Under the pieces are notes generated by a model, which was not told the DNA's origin, did not search any database, and was given only the letters and a program-made list of their open reading frames with translations. The translations under genes were made by a program, and so were the position numbers. From positions 1-38,963 of the forward strand of contig DAIDKT010000046.1 in NCBI GenBank assembly GCA_027449905.1: a stretch of DNA of 38,963 nt, given 5' to 3'. Below are positions 1-8,917 of this stretch, piece by piece. The stretch is from Legionellales bacterium (GTDB lineage Bacteria; Pseudomonadota; Gammaproteobacteria; Legionellales; Legionellaceae). Numbering within the stretch: position 1 is the stretch's first letter; each line of letters begins with the position of its first letter.

Positions 1-84
1 ACGATCTCGAATACGTCCATCGCGCTCTTTTTTATGGCGCTTTTGTAAGTCTGCACGTTCTTGTGTTGTAAGTCGTCGTTCCAT
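1..84 (-). CDS. IS630-family transposase, N-terminal 28 codons (partial)
   Basis: Starts at an ATG at 84 on the minus strand and leaves the window. The visible residues, MERRLTTQERADLQ...RDGRIRDR, are charged and helical and resemble the N-terminal helix-turn-helix entry of IS630-type transposases, where a phrase like RDGRIRDRIKAV is common. The catalytic DDE part is outside the window. A C-terminal piece of a similar transposase in the same orientation occurs at 38851-38963. The assignment rests on recall of the family plus the matching terminal repeats, so it is moderate. Confidence 0.55.
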   Translation of the reverse strand, partial: MERRLTTQERADLQKRHKKERDGRIRDR

Positions 85-139
85 GCCGGTATTTGATCAT
101 ACCTGGACTAAATTCGCAACTCCATTAGCGATGGGTATA
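1..139 (-). mobile_element. IS630-family insertion sequence, transposase 5' end (element runs off the window)
   Basis: The terminal sequence CGATGGGTATA (129-139) is the inverse complement of TATACCCATCG at 38824-38834, and both ends also share TGCGAA about 16 bases further inside (as TTCGCA at 113-118 here). These look like the terminal inverted repeats of one IS family. The TA at the outer edge fits the TA target duplication known for IS630/Tc1-type elements. The transposase start lies 45-55 bp inside the end. Only this end is in the window. Confidence 0.6.
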
Positions 140-1536
140 TGATGTCAACTAGGGTAGGTAATTCGTCGGAAGAACCTTCCAGAACAATTGAATTGATGAC
201 GAATGAATTAGCCAAACGGGTCCGACCCTTCATCATTCAAATGGCATGTAAACAACAGGTCGATCAAGTTGGTTTTAGAACTGCATTAACCAATTTATTT
301 TCATTTATTTCAGCTCATGAGCCAGCAAGGCTAAATCGACCTGTTCATGCCTCCAGGCTTGAAGTTAATCAGGATTTGTATGATTTTGTTCACGATCCAA
401 ATCTAAAACCGAACACGTCGCAAGGCGTTGCTGCTAAAATAGCTTATATCTATTTCCAGGTGGGCGGTGTTAGTGTTAACGATATCGCCATGGTTGTCTC
501 CGAATACCTCACATCGACCCAAAAACCACTCAATCAATTAGATCAGACTTGGTTAAATGAGGTGCTGAACGTCCTGATCGATAAAAAACGTTATCCAGTT
601 ATAGGGATGATCAATGAGGACCTAGTAACGCAAGCGATAGATATTATAAAAGCAAATCAAACTGTAGAAACCCATCAAGTAGCACGTGAACAGGGCTCTC
701 AAGGCTCGGTTGCAGATCAAGAACAAGAAAATATCGAAGCACATTATCAGTTGTGGCTGTCAATCAATCAATTTGGTGATGAACAACCACAAGATGTTCG
801 ACAAACTTTACCACAAATTAATCAACTACGTGATCAATTAATTCAAGCGGCTATAGAGTTTTTTCATGCAACTAGTGATAACAAACTTGAAAAACAGCAA
901 CAGTTGCAAGATATAGTAAATTCAACCAGGGCTTTTTTAGAACAAAATAGTATTCAAAATCGCAATCAACTTTTTGAGAATATAGATACTCACTTCAATG
1001 AGTTATTAGAATCACCAACGCTGGATGCGCCCATCAATAGCATCACGTTACCTGTTCCCCAAAATGACTCTCCCGTTGAGTTTCGTGATCCGCAAGGAGG
1101 CAATGATCAGGACGATTTGACATCAAAAAAAAATAAATTGAACGAACAATTACAAATATATATTGATAAAATTTTAGGTAAAAAAGATAATAATCAAGCA
1201 ATTGATTTTAACTACCGATATGATGATTTTAAGCTTGGGAAATCAGTGGGGTTTTTTATCAATTCTCGCAGCATCAATAGAACCATTCATTTTGCCATGG
1301 CAAAAAAATTACAAATACAAGTAAATTCGGCCACGACTTTTAATGCGCTTAGAAACGTATTTACCGATGAAAACATAGAGCAGATACGAAACCAGATAAT
1401 AACTACAAATAATCTACAAGATAACCCGAAATTTCATTACAGAGGTTTAAATTACTCTGACTTAAAGAATGTGATTCAAATTGCTAAAGACACCTTAAAT
1501 CCGCCGTCTTCTTCGCTCTATTCAGCATCATTATAG
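139..1536 (+). CDS. Gln/Asn-rich hypothetical protein, possibly 5'-truncated by the IS
   Basis: I do not recognise this 465-aa protein. It has no signal peptide or membrane segment. It is rich in Gln, Asn and charged residues, with helical, coiled-coil-prone stretches around residues 190-300 (for example QLRDQLIQAAIEFF and KLEKQQQLQDIV) and an acidic-polar linker near 310-335, followed by a basic, folded-looking C-terminal part. The composition and isolation are compatible with an intracellular or translocated effector, but nothing proves it. The two candidate starts (ATG 139 and ATG 142) sit exactly on the end of the IS630-type terminal repeat, and no Shine-Dalgarno is visible. The frame stays open back to a stop at 109 inside the IS, so the original 5' end may have been cut off by the insertion. 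Confidence 0.65.
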   Translation: MMSTRVGNSSEEPSRTIELMTNELAKRVRPFIIQMACKQQVDQVGFRTALTNLFSFISAHEPARLNRPVHASRLEVNQDLYDFVHDPNLKPNTSQGVAAKIAYIYFQVGGVSVNDIAMVVSEYLTSTQKPLNQLDQTWLNEVLNVLIDKKRYPVIGMINEDLVTQAIDIIKANQTVETHQVAREQGSQGSVADQEQENIEAHYQLWLSINQFGDEQPQDVRQTLPQINQLRDQLIQAAIEFFHATSDNKLEKQQQLQDIVNSTRAFLEQNSIQNRNQLFENIDTHFNELLESPTLDAPINSITLPVPQNDSPVEFRDPQGGNDQDDLTSKKNKLNEQLQIYIDKILGKKDNNQAIDFNYRYDDFKLGKSVGFFINSRSINRTIHFAMAKKLQIQVNSATTFNALRNVFTDENIEQIRNQIITTNNLQDNPKFHYRGLNYSDLKNVIQIAKDTLNPPSSSLYSASL

Positions 1537-1620
1537 AGTGAGCTGCGGGTATTTTCTCCCTATAGCATTGTGCTAAAAGATAGTGACTATTTCAGGTGCT
1601 GGAGTTTTGACAAAGTCCAG

Positions 1621-2394
1621 TCAGGTAGAATAGGTATAAGATAGTTGTATTAACAATTCATTGGCATATAAATGGTTGTTGAAAAGACTACCAGGTACCT
1701 TGATTTCATCAATTGTCGCCGCTCCAAATTGAATAGGCCCCAAATCAGCGAATCGATAACCCAAGCCTACTCTTATTTGTTGATTAATATTCGCATCTAT
1801 CCCTAATCCAACCCTGAAAGCAAAACCGCTGGTTGTTTTATCCCCATACATTCTAGTAAAAGTTAAAAATGGTGGAACACTGGTTGTGTAATGATATACC
1901 TTATTAAATGAGCCACCCAACCCCAGAAGTACATAAGGATTCATTTTGTGATGATATGGGTAAAGTATTTTGGCCTCGGCTAATAATTGATTGGTTGATA
2001 TATTAAATTGCTCATGATAATAATCTGCAGATATGACACTTACTCCTTGATATAATTCTCCTTTCGGTTGAAAACGACCTGCTTGTGAATAGGCAATGCC
2101 AATCTGAATAAGCCAATCGTGATAAATAGGGTGCTCAGCACTCAAAAATACATCCCATAAGCTCGCCGTCTGATTGTTTGCTGGACCAGTATAGTTAAAA
2201 AACATATCGGTAGTAGGGTTCACAATAGGAAAAGATTGCGATTTTCCAAGACTAAACACACTAGACAAACCACCCCCGATACTGATAACCGGTTGCCAGG
2301 GCAACGAAGAGGGGCCAATTGTGCCCGAATAGCTTGGCGATGCTTGCAAGCTTGCCAAAAAAAATAAATTGTTAAAAAATCCTATGTTTTTCAT
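1621..2394 (-). CDS. outer-membrane beta-barrel protein (porin/opacity-like)
   Basis: A 257-aa protein with an N-terminal hydrophobic export signal (about residues 1-19, ending near LASLQAS). It then has alternating amphipathic strands typical of a small 8-10 strand barrel: LWDVFLSAEHPIYHDW, LLAEAKILYPYHHKMNPYV, GFAFRVGLGIDANI, QIRVGLGYRFADLG and a final strand ELLIQLSYTYST. Glycine-aromatic strand patterns such as YVLLGLGGSFNKVY fit OmpA/Opa-type barrels common in Legionella and Coxiella relatives. The gene begins 11 bp after the stop of the upstream hydrolase, with an AGAG ribosome site, so the two probably share a transcript. Substrate or adhesion function cannot be read from the sequence. 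Confidence 0.75.
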   Translation of the reverse strand: MKNIGFFNNLFFLASLQASPSYSGTIGPSSLPWQPVISIGGGLSSVFSLGKSQSFPIVNPTTDMFFNYTGPANNQTASLWDVFLSAEHPIYHDWLIQIGIAYSQAGRFQPKGELYQGVSVISADYYHEQFNISTNQLLAEAKILYPYHHKMNPYVLLGLGGSFNKVYHYTTSVPPFLTFTRMYGDKTTSGFAFRVGLGIDANINQQIRVGLGYRFADLGPIQFGAATIDEIKVPGSLFNNHLYANELLIQLSYTYST

Positions 2395-2405
2395 AAAATA
2401 AATCT

Positions 2406-4580
2406 CTATTGATTCAGTATTTGTAGGGTAATCAATTGGGCCATTGGTTCAAAATTTCCGTGAAATAAATACAAAGGGGATCCCGTTGATAAATCCCATA
2501 AATTGGTATTATTAATTCCATTGGTTGACGGATAACCAAACGTTAGTGGGATACCAGGGTCTTGCACACAGTTGACAAGTCCGGCGGCAGAGTTTGTATA
2601 AAGACTTGGAGCCGTGGTATTGCAAGCGGCGGCCGTGTTTTTATTTGAGACAATTTGGTCATAGCGCATATATAATAAATCGATCGGCGACGAGGTCGTA
2701 CCCTTATAACTGTCAGTAGATAGCACTTCGTTTAAAAATAATTCGTTACTTAAAGTATCAGTATTGACAAAAGATTGAACCGAGTTAAAGGTTTGGCCGT
2801 TAGCAGATGCAGCCGATACCGCTGTATAATTTGCAAGTCCGCCAATAATAAACTGATTTCCATTAGAAGAACCGACCGTAGATCCGTTGAGTTGGTTTGA
2901 TATTTGCCCGTTATCTAAGCCATTATTTAAAAATAATCCGGGTAAATTATATGTCCCTACACCACCAAACTCGGCCAAAACTTCGGTACAACTGAGGTAA
3001 ACGTAGTTTTGTGCGGTTGAAGTAATATCATCCGGGTTAATACAGGTTTGTTGATTCACAAATTTAGTTCTCATAAAATTTGAGTATGGTTGATTGGTTC
3101 CTGAATAAACTAGATAGGTATTGAGGTCAACAGCCAGATAACTTTTACCTTCAGCTATTTGCACCTGCACCAGTGTGTGTGCCGCGTCTTCCGTTACAAT
3201 ACCGCCTGGACCGCAAACGGCAGCAGAAGACGGGCTGGCATCAGCAACACACCCGGGAGAAAGGTTGTATCTATTATCAACCGTCGGTCCTGCAGCAGTT
3301 GCGCCATTGGCAACATTATCGAAGAAAAAAGGCAGCATAACTTGAGTGTAATCATAAATGCCCTCCATACCAAAGGTGTGTTTTAATTGAACACCGGCAT
3401 CAGACAGAATAGATGCAAGGGAATTTTGACTTAAATAACTTGCCCACACAGCGTAGTTTCCGCCCTCAGAAAAACCCGCATATATGATAGAACGGCTTTG
3501 TAGGTCGGAAAAATTAATACCTTGTTGTTGCAAGTGTGTTTTTGCGGCGGGGATCATATACAGGCCGCCAGTTGACTGTTGTTGAGCGTAAAAATTATGC
3601 GAATGGACAATATCACTATTTTGTCCTTGACCTAAATAATCAGGTGCAAGCACAATATACCCTGCCGATGCATAGATTGCGGCCAATATTTCTTGAGTAT
3701 GTTCTGTGCTTGAGATTGCCGAGCTGCTGGTTCCATTGTTGATGCCCGAAGGCGTGCCAGTTTTAGCCGAGACAGTAGGGTGAAAGTAGAGCACAATCCC
3801 TTTGATATCATGAGAGGGAACAGTGGGCGTCAAGATCAATCCAGAGGTTACTACGGTAGGAATGCTGCCTCCACTCGGATGTAAGCCAGGCGCGGTATAG
3901 GATAGAATGGTTCTTTTAACACTCGGAACATTACTTGCTAAAACAAAGTTGTCAATATTAATTGGGTTGACGAATCCAAAAATTGTATCATTATTCAAAT
4001 AGTATTTGTTTTGATCACACAAACTGGGATAGTACGTATTCAGCGATGATGGGCATGCAATGTTATCGGTGACAGTTGATTGCAGGTAGTTTTTTGTCAA
4101 ATTATCACCAGCAGACTGACTGCTTACCAATTGACCATACGAACCATAATACCCTTGTTGAACATTTAAGCTATTTAATGTGCCCGCACAAGTTTTTCCA
4201 GCGGGATAGCAAACAAATAAGTGATGATGGGGATCTGGGTCGTTCCCGTTCATTGGACCAGAAACGTTTAGTTGGAGTGTGCAAGAACTTCCCTGTTCAC
4301 CTTTGGGGGCTAAATCAAAGATTGTTCCACAGGTATCGGAAAAAACGGTGTTTGTGGTAACTTGTTGAACATTTGGCGGTAGGTATTTAACAAAATTATT
4401 TTTTCTGGTTTCAGCAGTCATATTGGCGACGGTATAGAACGCATTGACAGACATACCTGGATAAATGATGGATGGCAAGGTGGTGTCAGTTTTGGTTGAA
4501 ACAGTAAAAGGTAAACACCACAACGGGTGAGAAAACGCCAATATATTTAGACCGATAAATATTTTCTTGACGAATATCAC
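2406..4580 (-). CDS. secreted alpha/beta hydrolase with N-terminal beta domain
   Basis: A 724-aa predicted exported hydrolase. The chosen start is GTG at 4580: AAGGAG lies six bases upstream, and it puts a signal peptide (VKKIFIGLNILAFSHPLWC) at the N-terminus. Starting at 4709 would add 43 non-signal residues. Residues about 20-140 form a cysteine-containing extracellular domain (FVKYLPPNVQQV, SSCTLQLNVSGPMNG, DPHHHLFVC) that I recall from several exported Legionella proteins. The hydrolase fold follows: GYIVLAPDYLGQGQNS, then the nucleophile elbow GFSEGG with Ser at about 371, and a His-containing C-terminal LYLFHGNFEPMAQ. The family includes secreted lipases and esterases; the substrate is unknown. 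It lies 158 bp downstream of gspK, making it a candidate T2SS client. Confidence 0.75.
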   Translation of the reverse strand: MIFVKKIFIGLNILAFSHPLWCLPFTVSTKTDTTLPSIIYPGMSVNAFYTVANMTAETRKNNFVKYLPPNVQQVTTNTVFSDTCGTIFDLAPKGEQGSSCTLQLNVSGPMNGNDPDPHHHLFVCYPAGKTCAGTLNSLNVQQGYYGSYGQLVSSQSAGDNLTKNYLQSTVTDNIACPSSLNTYYPSLCDQNKYYLNNDTIFGFVNPINIDNFVLASNVPSVKRTILSYTAPGLHPSGGSIPTVVTSGLILTPTVPSHDIKGIVLYFHPTVSAKTGTPSGINNGTSSSAISSTEHTQEILAAIYASAGYIVLAPDYLGQGQNSDIVHSHNFYAQQQSTGGLYMIPAAKTHLQQQGINFSDLQSRSIIYAGFSEGGNYAVWASYLSQNSLASILSDAGVQLKHTFGMEGIYDYTQVMLPFFFDNVANGATAAGPTVDNRYNLSPGCVADASPSSAAVCGPGGIVTEDAAHTLVQVQIAEGKSYLAVDLNTYLVYSGTNQPYSNFMRTKFVNQQTCINPDDITSTAQNYVYLSCTEVLAEFGGVGTYNLPGLFLNNGLDNGQISNQLNGSTVGSSNGNQFIIGGLANYTAVSAASANGQTFNSVQSFVNTDTLSNELFLNEVLSTDSYKGTTSSPIDLLYMRYDQIVSNKNTAAACNTTAPSLYTNSAAGLVNCVQDPGIPLTFGYPSTNGINNTNLWDLSTGSPLYLFHGNFEPMAQLITLQILNQ

Positions 4581-4738
4581 AACTGACTCCTTGTCAATCC
4601 AACCAAAATGACATCTAGTTAAAACAAAATCTGAGTATATTCCATGCCGTTTTAAAACGAAGCGCAGCAGTCTCAAATTTTTCGCGCCAATATGATAATT
4701 AATACACATCCTAAATGGAATTTATGTATTGAGAACCC

Positions 4739-5683
4739 TCACAACGTATTCAAGCTCTCACTTAAAATCCGAAAAGACAGCTTACCTCGTTTATCCTGAT
4801 GACGATTGATCACAGTATAGTTGGTTAAGGTCAGTCCTTGACTGGTGCACCGTGCGATACTTAAAAAATAATCACTTTTGAAGGTCACTTCTTTATCCGG
4901 GATATTAAATTTTTCAATCCAAAGTTTTACTTCATCGAGTGTTTTTAGCTCACGATGGCGTCGTATTTTTAGCAAATCCTCCGCATCCTGTTGTTTCATG
5001 CCATTTCCTAAGGACATGATGAGTTCTAGCGGCGCTGTATTGAGATTAATCGGTGTTGTTTCAGGTAAAACGGTGACAAAGGGTAACAGGGCTTGATATA
5101 AACTTGCGTTAATCCCATACACACTTCGCAACTCGGATATATTTTCCATCGGTTGATAACTTGGTAAATAGATAGGTTTTTGTTTGAGATAGAGATCAAA
5201 CCATGAATCATGCCCGGTCCTTGCTTCATTTGCCCCTTTAATCCAATTGACGATGACATCAATAATCAATTTACGCCCAGTTCCATTGGATTTAGAAAGA
5301 GTCTTTTCTAATACACCATATAAAACCGCTTTATAATTTGGATCCATAAGATTATTTAAGTTCAATCGTGCTTGTAAATCATAAATATGTCCCTGAATCA
5401 CGACACCTGGATACATGTGTTGAAGCTTATTGGGAAATATCAATACCAGACCAGATGAATCGAGGGCGGTTAGTGTTTGTTTTGGATCTGCCAACCGTTC
5501 CATGGCCCAAAATGGAATAGCCTGGGAGGCCAAATTCAACCGATCGCTGTTTTGAATTAAACGGGTGCGGTAAATAGCGAGTTGAATTGTTGAGCTCATT
5601 ACCGTTGCCACCATGGTCACCAATGTCATGATAAACAACGCGCTGAGTAAAGCACTGCCATCGCGACGTCGATTAGTCAACAT
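4739..5683 (-). CDS. gspK: type II secretion minor pseudopilin GspK
   Basis: A 314-aa tip pseudopilin of the type II secretion system. The N-terminus RRRDG-SALLSALFIMTLV is a prepilin-peptidase site with a hydrophobic helix. It lacks Glu at position +5, as is usual for GspK, which caps the pseudopilus with GspI and GspJ. The body carries the family signatures INLNTAPLELIMSL (about residues 215-229) and QAIPFWAMERL, and a helix-hairpin-helix-like region near 233-250. Length fits the family (about 300-330). Its start overlaps the end of gspJ by 11 bases, so it is the last gene of the F-K operon. Confidence 0.93.
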   Translation of the reverse strand: MLTNRRRDGSALLSALFIMTLVTMVATVMSSTIQLAIYRTRLIQNSDRLNLASQAIPFWAMERLADPKQTLTALDSSGLVLIFPNKLQHMYPGVVIQGHIYDLQARLNLNNLMDPNYKAVLYGVLEKTLSKSNGTGRKLIIDVIVNWIKGANEARTGHDSWFDLYLKQKPIYLPSYQPMENISELRSVYGINASLYQALLPFVTVLPETTPINLNTAPLELIMSLGNGMKQQDAEDLLKIRRHRELKTLDEVKLWIEKFNIPDKEVTFKSDYFLSIARCTSQGLTLTNYTVINRHQDKRGKLSFRILSESLNTL

Positions 5684-6353
5684 ACAAGGATCTCGGTATA
5701 ATAAAAAACCAAGTTAACCGTCCCAAAGCTTGGTGAGTTAAATTAATTCCGACCGCCTTAGGAATCAAAATTTGGTTGGATTTAAATTGATTCATACTTT
5801 GTATTGGTTGATACCAAACAGAAAGAATTTGTAGCTGTGAATTCAGATAAGAAAAGGAACACTGGCTTAATTGATCCACCAAGATGGTATCCTGAAAATC
5901 TTCGCGATTCGGCGTATCAAGTTGTGACCAACTTCTTTGTATTAGTTTATTTTTTTCACAAATATAGGCAATTCTTTTTAACGTACTGCGTTGTTCAATA
6001 TTCATCGGATTGATTGCACCGGCTCGAGTCAACTCTAGATAATTTGTTTGACCAATAAATGCTGGGAATAAATGCATTTCATTGCCACGCACTTGTCTTG
6101 GAATAAATTGTTCTATATCTCTTTGCATCAGCGTGTAGGTCATTTGTAGTTCTTCGAGTTGATGTGATTTAGTAAATATTTTGTCGCGAACGCGAAATGA
6201 TTGATATAAAACGGAGGATGAGATCGCAGCAATCGTTGCAAAAATCATCAACGCTATCATGATTTCGAGCAGTGTAAAACCATGACAGCGTGTTTGATGC
6301 TTCGATACCGTAACCAAAACGGCAGTCTTATATCGACATCCAAGATTAAACAT
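5673..6353 (-). CDS. gspJ: type II secretion minor pseudopilin GspJ
   Basis: A 226-aa minor pseudopilin. The prepilin-peptidase motif is HG-FTLLEIMIALMIFATIAAISS with cleavage after Gly25 and Glu at +5. The leader of 25 residues is long for the family, so an internal TTG start (about codon 13) is possible, but the ATG at 6353 overlaps the gspI stop by 8 bases and fits translational coupling. The downstream ELQMTYTLMQRDIEQFIPRQVR phrase is the conserved GspJ region after the helix. GspJ joins GspI and GspK in the tip complex that starts pseudopilus assembly in the inner membrane. Confidence 0.93.
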   Translation of the reverse strand: MFNLGCRYKTAVLVTVSKHQTRCHGFTLLEIMIALMIFATIAAISSSVLYQSFRVRDKIFTKSHQLEELQMTYTLMQRDIEQFIPRQVRGNEMHLFPAFIGQTNYLELTRAGAINPMNIEQRSTLKRIAYICEKNKLIQRSWSQLDTPNREDFQDTILVDQLSQCSFSYLNSQLQILSVWYQPIQSMNQFKSNQILIPKAVGINLTHQALGRLTWFFIIPRSLYVD

Positions 6354-6705
6354 GTTGGTATGCCACCAGTAAATCGGTAAAAGGCCCGGTGCGATGCTGA
6401 CTAACGGTGATATTTATCTGGTGCATGGTGTTCACGGGGGTCGGGGTTATTTTTGCACGCCAATACCAACTTTGGCCGAGCATATCTGTGGTTTGGGTGG
6501 TTGTTTGATTGAGTTGGACCGGGACGATGCCCAGTTGAATGGCAGCAACCGCTTGCATCCCAACCCAGTGTTTGATGGTTTTTTCTTTGATGCGGGTTAT
6601 ATTGTTAATTTGTTGTGCTGTTGCTTGCAATAGCGCAGTTAAAGCTATCGCGAGGATAGCTAACGCAATTAAGACTTCAATCAAGCTAAAACCTTTTTTT
6701 TTCAT
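6346..6705 (-). CDS. gspI: type II secretion minor pseudopilin GspI
   Basis: A 119-aa protein with a very short leader, MKKKG-FSLIEVLIALAILAIALTALL, the canonical prepilin cleavage site with Glu at +5. It is followed by the GspI-typical QQINNITRIKEKTIKHWVG and a small globular part (SWYWRAKITPTP). It nucleates the pseudopilus tip with GspJ and GspK. The ATG overlaps the last codon and stop of gspH by four bases, and its own end overlaps gspJ. Length matches the family (about 115-130 aa). Confidence 0.93.
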   Translation of the reverse strand: MKKKGFSLIEVLIALAILAIALTALLQATAQQINNITRIKEKTIKHWVGMQAVAAIQLGIVPVQLNQTTTQTTDMLGQSWYWRAKITPTPVNTMHQINITVSQHRTGPFTDLLVAYQHV

Positions 6706-7178
6706 GGTGAGATTACCATCAAGCCGTTGTTTTTGCCCCGAATCACAAAAAGATTTGGTTGGTGGGCTGTCCCAAAATCGATCGCAAAGGGTGTCATGTC
6801 GCCTGACGCATCCATCATGATTTGTGGGAGATTATTGGGTTGGTGTTGCCCCCGCAGGCGCAGCTCAATTTTTCGGGGTAACTGATCATGAAGAAATAGA
6901 GGCTGTTTCATTGGGATCCAAGTGCTTGGCGCTTCAAATCGTAAAACCTGATAACCTGATTTACTAATCCTGATCCCAAGTGTAGTTGCCTCCAAAATTG
7001 CTTCTTCTCGTGCTAAAGAAACCATGTTTTTAAATTCCTGCGCGACAGCGAGGACATGACGTTTTTCACCAAAATCACCAAAAGATATGACGGCAAAACC
7101 AATCGTGATACCGATAATCAAGATGACAATTAAGAGCTCAATTAATGTGAATCCCTCATGCTTGGTCTCACCCAGCAT
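6702..7178 (-). CDS. gspH: type II secretion minor pseudopilin GspH
   Basis: The chosen start is ATG at 7178 (158 aa), which overlaps the end of gspG by 11 bases and gives a normal short leader, MLGETKHEG-FTLIELLIVILIIGITIGFAVI. The frame is open upstream to 7256, but that would place 26 extra residues before the prepilin leader, inside the gspG coding region. Cleavage is predicted after Gly9. The rest (FKNMVSLAREEAILEATTLGIRI, then a beta-rich domain) is typical of GspH, which links the tip trimer to the major pseudopilin GspG. Confidence 0.9.
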   Translation of the reverse strand: MLGETKHEGFTLIELLIVILIIGITIGFAVISFGDFGEKRHVLAVAQEFKNMVSLAREEAILEATTLGIRISKSGYQVLRFEAPSTWIPMKQPLFLHDQLPRKIELRLRGQHQPNNLPQIMMDASGDMTPFAIDFGTAHQPNLFVIRGKNNGLMVISP

Positions 7179-7587
7179 TCCAATTTCCAATTTCAGCGTT
7201 GATTCCCGAACCGCCTGGCTGGCCATCTGCACCATAAGTGAAAACGTCGACATCACCGTGTTGACCTGGATTCAAATACAAATAATCTCGACCCCAAGGA
7301 TCTTTGGGGAGTGATTTAAGATAAGCTTTCCAATCATTCGGCGCAGGGTTACTTGTTGGTTTTTCAACTAGAGCCATTAATCCTTGATCGGTGCTTGGAT
7401 AAAACCCATTATCAAGTTTATATAATTCAAGTGCATTTTGAATGGCGAGGACGTCTTGCCTAGCTTTGACTACCCGCGCTTCATCTGGGCGACTAATAAT
7501 TTTTGGCACGACAAGGGCTGCTAAAATACCGAGAATAACGACCACCACCATAATTTCTATCAAGGAAAATCCTTGTTGTTTATCCAT
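7168..7587 (-). CDS. gspG: type II secretion major pseudopilin GspG
   Basis: A 139-aa major pseudopilin that polymerises into the T2SS piston. MDKQQG-FSLIEIMVVVVILGILAALVVPKI shows the processing site after Gly6, Glu at +5 and the helix Pro. The family-typical stretch follows: ALELYKLDNGFYPSTDQGL, then PKDPWGRDYLYLNPG and DVFTYGADGQPGG, the last containing acidic residues of the calcium-binding loop. The length equals the usual 135-145 aa. A TCTCC-type complement upstream (GGAGAGA on the minus strand, 7590-7596) is the ribosome site. It lies 34 bp after gspF. Confidence 0.96.
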   Translation of the reverse strand: MDKQQGFSLIEIMVVVVILGILAALVVPKIISRPDEARVVKARQDVLAIQNALELYKLDNGFYPSTDQGLMALVEKPTSNPAPNDWKAYLKSLPKDPWGRDYLYLNPGQHGDVDVFTYGADGQPGGSGINAEIGNWNAG

Positions 7588-7621
7588 TTATCTCTCCTCA
7601 CAAACCATTATATCTGCCTGC

Positions 7622-8821
7622 TTATCCAACTAATTGCTCCATCGAAAAGATGGGTAATAAGGTCGACAATACGATAAATAATACCACCGCACCCATCAAT
7701 AGGATGATGAAAGGCTCCAACAGTGTCAAGGCCGTGTCAATTAATCGTTTAACCTCATTATCGAGATGTTGTGCAGCCCGCTCCATCATGGCTGCTAGTT
7801 GGCCGCTTTTTTCTCCACTGGCAATTAAATGAGTGGCCATTGGTTTTATAAAAGCCGTTTTCTGCAGGGCCCGACTAATATTCATCCCTTCTTTGACTTG
7901 AATAGTTGCCTCATCAAAAGCTTGCTTCATGTCTAAGTTATTGATTAAACTAGCAGAAACGCGCATCGTTTCCAACACATTGACCCCTGCAGCAAACAAT
8001 ATCGCAAAGGTGTGAATATAGCGAGCCACATTAACAGATTTGACTAAATAGGCGACAATCGGCAGTTTTAGTATGAATTGATGCCATTGTAAACGAAGAC
8101 TGGGTTTTTTTATACTTTGTTTAAAAACAAACAAACTCGCTATGATAAAGATCAAAACATAAACCCCGTCATGCTTGATAAAGCCACTAATCTGGATCAG
8201 GATCTTCGTCATGAGCGGTAAGCTCTGGCCGCTACTTGTAAAAACATCAATCATTTTTGGTACGACAAAAGCCATTAAAAAACCAATGATACTGGTAGAA
8301 ACGACCACCATGAGCGCTGGATAAATAAGGGCTTGTTGAATTTTCTGGCGAACTTGTTGCTGATTTTCGGTATAATCAGCTAGTTTTTCCAGAACAATAT
8401 CTAAACGCCCGGTTTGTTCACCAGCGGCTAGCGTCGCTCGATATAATTCAGGAAAGGCATGAGGGTATTCGCTCATAGCTTGTGCAAGGCCATAGCCTTC
8501 AAGGACTTTGGCGCGAACAGCAATAACCAATTGCCTTGTGGTATCCTGTTCTGATTGATCAGCAACCCCACGCAATGATTCGTCGATTGGAATACCAGCG
8601 GCGAGTAATGTCGCCAGTTGCCGGGTTAAGAGCGCGAGCGCTTGTGACGATAATTTATTTTGGTGTTTGGCACGCGAGGTTTTTTTTAACAAATGCACGT
8701 CAGTGGGGAAAAAACCTTGCTCACGAAGTAACTGGCGGGCATGGCGCTCCGAATCAGCTTCAATGATGCCCTTACATGTTTGACCGGTTTTTTTGATAGC
8801 TTGGTATTGATATGCACCCAT
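7622..8821 (-). CDS. gspF: type II secretion inner-membrane platform protein GspF
   Basis: A 399-aa polytopic assembly-platform protein that couples the GspE ATPase to pseudopilus growth. The start at ATG 8821 (MGAYQYQAIKKTGQTCKG) matches the conserved N-terminus; an 18-codon upstream extension looks spurious. It contains two T2SSF repeats (about residues 65-190 and 270-390: LTRQLATLLAAGIPIDESL and FAILFAAGVNVLETM) and three membrane segments (about 165-190, 215-235, 370-395). It is the first gene of gspF-G-H-I-J-K. gspC, D, E, L and M are not in the window. The 96-bp gap to divergent glnA must hold both promoters. Confidence 0.95.
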   Translation of the reverse strand: MGAYQYQAIKKTGQTCKGIIEADSERHARQLLREQGFFPTDVHLLKKTSRAKHQNKLSSQALALLTRQLATLLAAGIPIDESLRGVADQSEQDTTRQLVIAVRAKVLEGYGLAQAMSEYPHAFPELYRATLAAGEQTGRLDIVLEKLADYTENQQQVRQKIQQALIYPALMVVVSTSIIGFLMAFVVPKMIDVFTSSGQSLPLMTKILIQISGFIKHDGVYVLIFIIASLFVFKQSIKKPSLRLQWHQFILKLPIVAYLVKSVNVARYIHTFAILFAAGVNVLETMRVSASLINNLDMKQAFDEATIQVKEGMNISRALQKTAFIKPMATHLIASGEKSGQLAAMMERAAQHLDNEVKRLIDTALTLLEPFIILLMGAVVLFIVLSTLLPIFSMEQLVG

Positions 8822-8917
8822 AGAACGATCACGCCTAACCTTGTAGAAGATCAAGTGTATTCTATTGGGAATCATTAGTCACTTGAGTTAAACTTGAGAA
8901 AAATTTTGGAGAGAGTG

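Noticed and set aside
4581..4709. N-terminal extension of the secreted hydrolase by 43 residues
   Set aside because: It would place a basic, non-hydrophobic segment before the signal peptide, while GTG 4580 has an ideal AAGGAG ribosome site.
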